Origin: Fistularia commersonii
Taxonomy: Eukaryota; Chordata; Actinopteri; Syngnathiformes; Fistulariidae
Direction: 5' to 3'
Assembly (NCBI GenBank): GCA_037954325.1
Contig: JBBMNZ010000017.1
Location: 8,461,001-8,525,000 of the forward strand
Length of the DNA: 64,000 nucleotides
Part shown: one piece after another, positions 56,980 to 64,000 of the stretch
How positions within the stretch are numbered: the first letter of the stretch is position 1
Layout of the letters: the number at the start of each line of letters is the position of its first letter
Position numbers and translations under genes: made by a program
Notes under the pieces: generated by a model
What the model was told of the DNA's origin: nothing
Database searches by the model: none
What the model saw: the letters and a program-made list of their open reading frames with translations, nothing else

Positions 56980-58449
56980 GAGTGTGCGTCTCCAGGGCCG
57001 AGGGTGGACAGATGCTCCTTCTCAGTGAACACAATGAATTACTTAAAAGCCGTTAAGCCAAACATGGCTGCCCTGGCCACGGGTTTACCAAACACTGATA
57101 GGGCCATCTGCTGCTGCAGCTCTGCCCCCCGCACCAGTCTTTACAGGTACGTACGTAACTAAACTCCCATCTGCAGGGTGGGGCCCCACTGGTGATTAGA
57201 AACATCACGACTTCAACAGTCGTCTGCGCGGATTGGCTCCTGTGTGTACATACTTGTCTGTGCGTGCAGGTGTGTAACCGCATGCTTGGGGAAAAATAAT
57301 GCCAGGGGTTTGGGGATAAGTAAGGAGACGGTTTAACCCTGCATCGTGTGACTGCCCAGGTTTTATATTTCTTATTTTTATCAACAGAGAAAAAGGCTGC
57401 ACCTGCAGGATCAGTTAGAAGAAAACATGAAATGATCAACGTTGGTAATGAAAAGCTCATCATTACAGTTGCATATGAATCAAATCAATGCATGATGTAA
57501 AAATACTATGAATTGCCATGAAAATAGTTAATTGAGTTAAAGTACAGTTTAGCAATACAAGCAACAAGTGCTCAAACTCTTGAAGCAAAAGTTTGCCTCA
57601 TGCATTAGATCATATTATCTTGAGATAGCAAAATGTTTTGGAAATTGAAATCAACGGTAGAAATAGGTGAGTAATTTGATGCTGTATTTAATTTAAGTGT
57701 AAGGGATTTCACATAGTTTTGGAAGATTTATTTCAACAGGATATACGACATTTGCAAGTGGGAAAAGCTGAAAAATCAGCAGTGTATCCAATACTTGTCC
57801 TTCCCGCTGTACATACCCCAGAAGTGTATCATATTTCTGTTTAATACGCTGTATTCAATAGTTTTTATGAGGAAAATGAAACAGCAACAATCATCATATC
57901 AGTGGTGAGAGAAAAAAATTATCATGTCCATCCAAATGTTGCGCTTGGGTGAGAATCAAATGGAAAAACTCAATTTAAGTACAGGTATGTGAAAAATGTA
58001 CTCATGCATAAAATGTACTAAGAAGATGCTACTTTGATGGAACTAATTACGTGGTAGCACTGATCACCACAGTATTTGACGGCTGTAAGTGACAATTTCA
58101 TAAACCCCGAGGGATCTATATCCTGCAGAGTTTTCTTGTGTAACACTAAAATAGTAACCATGGCATTTGAAAGAACATTTACAAAATAATCAGTCTCACA
58201 AGGTTGTCAGAGAAGCAATAAAAACCTTCATATTTTTTCCACACTACCCTTGCAGGAAGTGGCAAAAAAGTTATAATATCCGGGGTTGTAAGAGGCAAAG
58301 TGATGTGTCAAGAGACAGAATTCATCTGAGACTCCCTCATTTATAGTACACTTCAAGTCCGCTATTGATTGCGGCCACAGCAACCTGCTTCTTTGCAAAG
58401 TGTTAAGAGTGCGGACTCCATCCTGGAGTCAGATCTCCTGCCAAAGATG

Positions 58450-58695
58450 TGCGGCAGTAAGTCATCGCTCTGGCCTCACGGCAAAAAGGTCCCTGGTTCG
58501 ATTCTAACAGAGGGCCTTTGCATGTTCCGTGTCTGCATGGGCTCCAACGGGTTCTTCGATTTCCTCCTTCCCCACAAAAACATGCAATGGGTGTTTCCAT
58601 TGGACCCCAAATTTCCCAGACATATGAATGAGAGCGAGTGGTTGTATGTCTCTATATGAACCCAGCCCCTCGGCCAATGACAGCTGGGATGATTA
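58450..58695 (+). repeat. SINE-like repeat, forward orientation
   Basis: The head-like words 'catcgctctggcctcacggc' and 'aaggtccctggttcgattc' resemble a tRNA B box. The body follows, with 'tttgcatgttccgtgtctgc', 'atgggctccaacgggttctt' and the end 'aatgacagctgggatga'. It is the same repeat class as 2440-2595 and 32430-32695. Confidence 0.65.
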
Positions 58696-59239
58696 CCTTT
58701 AAAATGTTTTTTTTTTTCTCTTCCTAAAAGACAACCTGAGACCCACAACACTCCCTGCCACATTACACATTTGAAACCCATTATGAACCGTACTTGACAG
58801 AGCAGCTACTCCCCCGCCCCGTGGTGTGTGTTCAAAATACACAGAAAGAACATAAGATACATTTGGACTGTAAAAGGGACTATTGTAACTTTCCTTTTTT
58901 ATTTTTAGGAAATAACAGAAATGTCATGAGCAATGGGCAGTTTTATTATTGGTTTTTTCTTTTTTAACAAAAAGAGAAGCTATTGGGGGGAACAACAGAT
59001 ATACTTTTTTGTAGGTTTTTCTAGACCTGAGGTCCATTTGAGACAGCACTGTGCCCCGAGGTTTAAAAGCCCAGCTTGGCGGAGTGTTTATTTGGTGTTT
59101 TTCTGCTCCTAATGGGGTTGTCTTTTGTCCATAAACACAGCCACTGGAGCCATGATATTACTTCAACTCACTGTCGATTCAAAGTTCCTAAACTGGATTT
59201 CTGATACATTATGGGAGGTTCGAAGGCACCAAACACTGG

Positions 59240-59380
59240 TCAACAGGTCATTGTCTTCTTCAGTTCTGAATTGAAAAAGTTTCTTGGCGAAGATGCGAAA
59301 CGACCTCAAGAAAAAACACTAAACGATCCCAGTTGTCACGATAAGACTCGTCAAGGACCAACCCTGACCCTGATGATTGA
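59240..59380 (+). mobile_element. degenerate retroelement 3' fragment (class uncertain)
   Basis: The words 'cttcttcagttctgaattga', 'cgaaacgacctcaagaaa' and 'gatcccagttg' resemble a widespread fish retroelement 3' end (consensus-like: 'gaagaagcttcttggatgag', 'gaaacgtcttcaagaaac', 'aagtccagttg'). Penelope-like or LINE origin cannot be decided here. Confidence 0.4.
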
Positions 59381-61672
59381 CTGTCGCAAGCTGAATTGCC
59401 AAGTCTGAAACCTTTTGATGTGCTAAACAGAATGTTAAAGTAAAGGAAAGACGTTGTATGTAACATTTGGCGTGACTTTACCCGTCCAAAATTCTTTTTT
59501 TAAAGGAAACAAAAACATGAACCATTATGCCATGGTCTATATTGGTAAAGGCGTCAACTGAGTTTGGAAACCATGGCTGTCATTGGCGTTATCATTGATT
59601 CGCTCATCAGATTAACAGGCATGCTTGCATCGCTGTGACTGAGATGAATGCACAGCCTCCAAAAGGCAAGGCTCCAAGCCACACTCTGCAAAACTGTGCT
59701 TTCACAGAAATAAGATATACGTCCCATGAAAGTAGATACAGAAAACAGTTTTTGCCAGTGCAGCCGCACAGACGACAGCTTCGACAATGTCCTCATATTG
59801 CTCCCCTCCCACGTCCGGCTTGATGCTCCCTGAAACATTTTTTTTGAAGAAAATATAATCTCCCTCTATATAAAATATGTGATAAATAATAAATACTGAT
59901 AAGTAGTGGGGCCCGAACATCAACATTTCTTTTCACCAAATTGGCATGTGATACTATTGGCAATCATGGTCTAAACTCCATCCGTCACTGAGGACAGACA
60001 TGAATGAAGTAATCAGAGCCATCTGCTGCGTTCAATCTGAGACAATATCATAACTGAGGTTAAGGAAGAATGGCTATGACTCCAAAATGTGACAATCACT
60101 GTTTCTAAGTTGCTGAATAAGAGGGTATTGTCAAAATGGGATCAGTACTTCCCAATCCCTAAACATTTATTTGGTCTGTATTGGATCTATCCGATAATAA
60201 CCCGGCTCCTAAACGGAAAGCTAGTATCCCTCACTCTGTTGAGAAAAGATGGTCTTCAATACGCCCGATGACATACTTGGGCGACCGGCCGAGTCAAGCA
60301 TTTTTCAGTCAGAAGGATCCCTGCTCTCTCTCTCATTCTCTTTCTTTTGGAAGGGAAGAAAGTTGCCTACAATCTGCAGAAAAATGGCAAGACTTCACAT
60401 TGTTTGTGTCAACCTTTTTTATTTTCCAGATTAGATTGAGTTCCACGCCTCTTGGGCATGTTGATTGCCTAGTCACGTGATTTTTCCGTTGGTAGTTCGG
60501 CTTCCTGTCTGTGGCTGTTATTCCTCCCGTGTGATCGCACCGATTTCCGAATCCTGACACGGTTCCTCTGCTGCTGTTAGTTAGGTGTCATCAGCGCCAC
60601 CTGTCTTTGTAATGTGATATTTCAGTCCACCTTTAGTTCTTTACCAGTTTCTCTCTTTAAATATGCCTATTATTTTCATCCCTTTGGATTAACCGCCGAT
60701 GCCTTTGCATTTTGTGATGTCAATACTTCCTGCCTGGCGATCTACATTCTTGGGTTTGGTTCCTCCCTCTGGCTTTCAAAACTGACATTTAACACCTAGA
60801 GTAGCTGATCCAGTTGTGTGAACCATCATGTCATTAACACCTTCTTAATCAGTTTATTTTAGCATACTACTTTGCCACGATTGGCCTTTCTTGCCGCATT
60901 TAATTTAGATTTAAATTAGATTTTTTTTGTGTTTCGGGGATTGCTGGGAACCGTCTTTATTTGACATCCTGGTATTTGCATTATAGATGGAAAGAGAACT
61001 AGATCAACCAAATAAACTAATAAATAAACACCTCTGATACCCTCTCCCTCTCCCTCTCTCTTAGTGTGAGGGAATCAAATTCATAAAAACCTTCGTAATT
61101 AAATATTTCATCATGATTCTTGAAAAAAACACAACCTCTCCACCTATTTTACTGAAATGGATGCAGTCATTTTAGCGTCAGGTTGAGGTCACCCCTGAAA
61201 TACGGGATGTTTCGATAATCAATGCATGCTAACTTTGGCCTTTCCATTGTTAAACTGTAATGTAAATAGCCAGCCATTTGGGTCTCTAATTCAAAATGAG
61301 TATGCTTGGCATATTCTGAAGTTTGTCTTTTTTTTTACAATATGGCACAAATAAATAGTCAGTTCAATTTCTAATGAGATGTTGTTGATGGGAAAATGGT
61401 CTGTGAAACACTTCAGGTGGTCACATGCATGAATATGTGTTAAACTAAATTAACTCTTCCACGTGACTGATTCTTACCAGCTGGAAGTGGGAAGCCAGCT
61501 ATTGTCTACGTGCGTGTGGAACAAGGGCTGTCAAACACGAAATTATTTTTGAAGGAATCTAAATTGGCCTTCTGTTCAAGGATCTGAAATCTTGCATGGC
61601 TGATTGTGTTCATGTGATTGTTGTTACTTTTGAAACAGTCAGAATTAAGTTTTTGCAGAAATATTTTTGGAG

Positions 61673-61673
<1 letters not shown>

Positions 61674-61709
<36 letters not shown>

Positions 61710-61793
61710 TGTGTGTGTGTGTGTGTGTTTATGTGTGTATGTGTGTTAAATGAAAAGCAATCCATTCACTGTCGTGTGTGCGTGTGTGTGTGT
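61674..61793. repeat. compound (TG)n microsatellite
   Basis: TG units with GAG, TTTA and TGCG interruptions in two blocks (61674-61746 and 61772-61793). Confidence 0.9.
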
Positions 61794-61979
61794 GAAGTAA
61801 GAATAATCAAATCCAAAATCAGAACACATGCAAATTTGTGTATGCGTTTGCATGGTATATTTTAGGATTTTAATTTAATTCAAATCATGCAAATTCAAAA
61901 ACAGCTTGGGATTTGAAAAAAAAAATCTTCTGTTATGTGATACTGAGAGCTAGGACTTCCAGCTTCACAGCAGTTTATT

Positions 61980-62046
61980 TGTGTATCTGTGTGTGTGTGT
62001 GTGTTTGTGTGTGTGTGAGTGTGTGTGTACGTGCATACGTGTGTGT
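61980..62046. repeat. (TG)n microsatellite, interrupted
   Basis: TG with TTTG, AG and TACG interruptions. Confidence 0.85.
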
Positions 62047-62984
62047 TTAGAGTAGTTGCCATGCTTACAGCTGCTGCTGTGGAGACAAAACTATGAATTT
62101 AGATTTTTTTTTTTCCCTGAAATGATGTTTGGACCTCCTTGAGTCAAAATGTAAGTGAAGCCTCTCTTTCATATCCCAATGGTAATTTTTAGCAGCCTGT
62201 CAAAATGATTAAACTGCATGTATCATTCGAGACACATTTTGCCAAAAGTCACACAACGTTCATCTCACTTTGTTTTCCTCCGCTGTAATTTTGCATTCAT
62301 CAAGCGGTAAAAATGGGGTGGGGAGTGGGGAAGGGTCAGTTTCCAAACACTGCAGCCAGCTAATTAAAACAATGTAGAAATCTTTTGTCTTCAATTCAGC
62401 ATTGTATAATTGTTTTAATCCTGAACAACCTTATTATTTCGCTGCTTCTGACATTTTCTTATCGGCACCACATTAGATGCCGCATCATGAATCGTCCAAA
62501 CCGCTCGTGGAAGTTTTTTTTTCTTTCTTTTTTTTATTTATATTTTTCAAAAACCAAGAAGAAACGACCTCCTGTTTTTTTTCTTTCCTGCATTGGTATG
62601 AGGCCTGGATCTATGTCCATTGATTGGATATTTAGGTTCCACAGCCGGTTTCTGAAAGCGAAAGCCACACGCTGTCCCCCACAGCATGCAGCCAACGGGC
62701 TGGAGGGCCCATGCTATCGTGCTAATCAGCACTGGGCAGCTGTTTATTTCTTTAAGTCAGAATAGTCATAAAAAATTTTTTTCCAATCGGAGATAAAAAA
62801 CTAGAAAACTTGGCCAAGTACAGTATGAGGAACTGCCAGGCATTGTGTGTGTGTGTGTGTCTGTGCCAAAGAGAGTGTGTGAACGCAAAAATGTAAATGC
62901 ATGATAGCCTGAGCTTGGTGCCATCATCCGACACAATAGTTTCCACTTGCAATTTCCAGCTGTTTCTTTGAGTCTCTTCCCATC

Positions 62985-62985
62985 T

Positions 62986-63032
<47 letters not shown>

Positions 63033-63050
63033 CGCCCAAACGCACGCACG
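62985..63050. repeat. (CA)n microsatellite
   Basis: About 19 CA units followed by CGCACACACGCC-type degenerate units. A TG run at 62843-62865 is complementary to it. Confidence 0.9.
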
Positions 63051-64000
63051 TTTTAAACCGTGCAGATATTGGTTTTGATGGTTTCTATTCTGCACGTTTC
63101 ACACACAGAAACTGAAGGTGTTTTCCCAAGAGCTTTAAAACAACAAAGGGACAAATTACAAAACAATTCACTGCTGCAAAAAAGAAGACAGAGAAATTTG
63201 ACAGAGGGAGGTGGATTATAATATCTAAATTAAAGAAAAATTGAAGATAAGATGCTGCGTGGTCTATAATTTTGATGGCATAAGAATACTTTGCAGGTTT
63301 AGTGAAGTGGATTGCTGTTAAGTAAAACTAGGTGTTGTAGATGTTTGTTTTTTTACATCCGATAAGATAATTATAATCTAACAATGATGCCCATTCAAAG
63401 AAAACAAAACAAAAACCTCGGGAACACTAAATCACACTTCGAAGAGTCGAAAGACAGTAAATTCTGATGCTGAACCAGGAAGAATTCATTTGATTTCATC
63501 AAGAATTCCCATTTTCAAAATTAATTTCTGTTTAAAGTGCGGTTGAGAGACTCGCTTGCTAGCAGCGGCGGGAACCATCTCAAACGTTTTGTGAATATCT
63601 TACAACAAATTAAACCAATGAGGAAGCAAATTGAGCCGCATGCAAATAATGACCAACACGGTGCGGTTTTTAGTTTCCTAATAAGACGTGTTAATGACGA
63701 ACCCGCCGAGTTCGGGCAACAAGGGGCTCATCCTTGGGGTTGTCTTTGCTGGGCGTGCAGAAATGATGAGAAATGATTAATTGCAACTTTTAAATCCTTT
63801 ACCTAGACCACTGCAAGTTGAAGATGAGGTCCTTGCCGACTGATGGAGGTTATTTCTTTTTGAGCAACGTTTAACATTAACCAGTCATTTCATCCTAACA
63901 TAAGGGGACAGATTCATCTATGAAGAAAATGCTTGTTAGTAGCAGGCTAGATAACACGGCTGTCACCAAACGGGTGGCTGCTCACTGTTCGTCACTCTGG

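Larger units (their letters stand above)
50561..58449. other. gene-free stretch upstream of det1, left part
   Basis: No coding exon or RNA gene was recognised. It is mostly AT-rich, with an imperfect CA run (about 51370-51440), an (AACT)n run near 53064-53080, an AT-rich block at 53710-53810, a (CA)n at 54129-54164 and TG tracts at 56789-56979. The 55700-55960 part has a balanced composition and no repeat character. Confidence 0.5.
59381..64000. other. gene-free stretch, right part of window
   Basis: No gene could be supported. It holds TG tracts (61674-61793, 61980-62046), a TG/CA pair (62843-62865 and 62985-63050) and unique sequence. At 59560-59840 both strands are open for about 60-90 codons without recognisable homology. 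The 60480-60800 part resembles an LTR or promoter-less repeat in style but cannot be assigned. The last 460 bp contain an octamer ATGCAAAT and look unique. Confidence 0.45.

Noticed and set aside
58453..58520. tRNA-like sequence
   Set aside because: It is the head of a SINE-like repeat with mismatched arms, followed by the repeat body; not a functional tRNA gene. The same applies to 2577-2540 and 32690-32630.
62385..62765. 126-codon plus-strand frame
   Set aside because: Low-complexity Phe/Leu-rich translation over poly-T runs; no homology recognised.

Overview
This is a vertebrate nuclear genomic window, almost certainly from a ray-finned (teleost) fish. The evidence is spliced genes with canonical GT-AG introns, long CA/TG microsatellites, degenerate fish-type interspersed repeats (tRNA-headed SINE-like copies ending in ATGG tails, fragments of a non-LTR retrotransposon, an L2/CR1-like tail) and AT-rich non-coding DNA. 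Species cannot be named from the sequence. Homology calls rest on remembered family sequences, not on a database search.

Three protein-coding genes can be reconstructed exon by exon with reading phase conserved at every junction. (1) zcchc14, plus strand, 1044-12682: the 3' part of the gene (11 coding exons, 825 residues ending at the true stop). It encodes a SAM domain, a cysteine cluster and a C-terminal CCHC zinc knuckle. The 5' exons lie left of the window. (2) map1lc3b, minus strand, 25626 down to 19319: a complete four-exon gene for the ubiquitin-like autophagy protein LC3B (126 residues, Gly120 present). Its promoter is near 25.65-25.95 kb and its 3' UTR probably runs to about 17.2 kb. 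(3) det1, minus strand, 47218 down to 38944: a complete eight-coding-exon gene for the CRL4 ubiquitin-ligase component DET1 (551 residues). Its 3' UTR probably ends near 38.25 kb and its promoter is probably near 49.9 kb.

Layout: zcchc14 and map1lc3b converge tail to tail across 12.7-17.2 kb. The map1lc3b promoter faces a roughly 12-kb gene-free stretch (26-38.2 kb) holding repeats, LINE fragments and AT-rich non-coding DNA. det1 follows in the same orientation as map1lc3b. From about 50.6 kb to the right end no gene could be supported; that part holds microsatellites, two old repeat copies and unique AT-rich sequence. The three genes do not form an operon-like unit. LC3B (autophagy) and DET1 (ubiquitin ligase) both belong to protein-degradation pathways, but nothing in the sequence links them functionally.

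No novel defence-like or mobile system was found. The observations most worth testing are regulatory or RNA-level: four CACGTG E-boxes within 124 bp of map1lc3b intron 1, a duplicated non-coding block of about 0.55 kb on both sides of the det1 promoter, a TG tract beside a tandem NAGNAG acceptor in zcchc14, a long CA/TG inverted pair in a zcchc14 intron, a perfect 11-bp stem-loop in the map1lc3b 3' UTR, and a homotypic GCAATTA cluster in the intergenic region.
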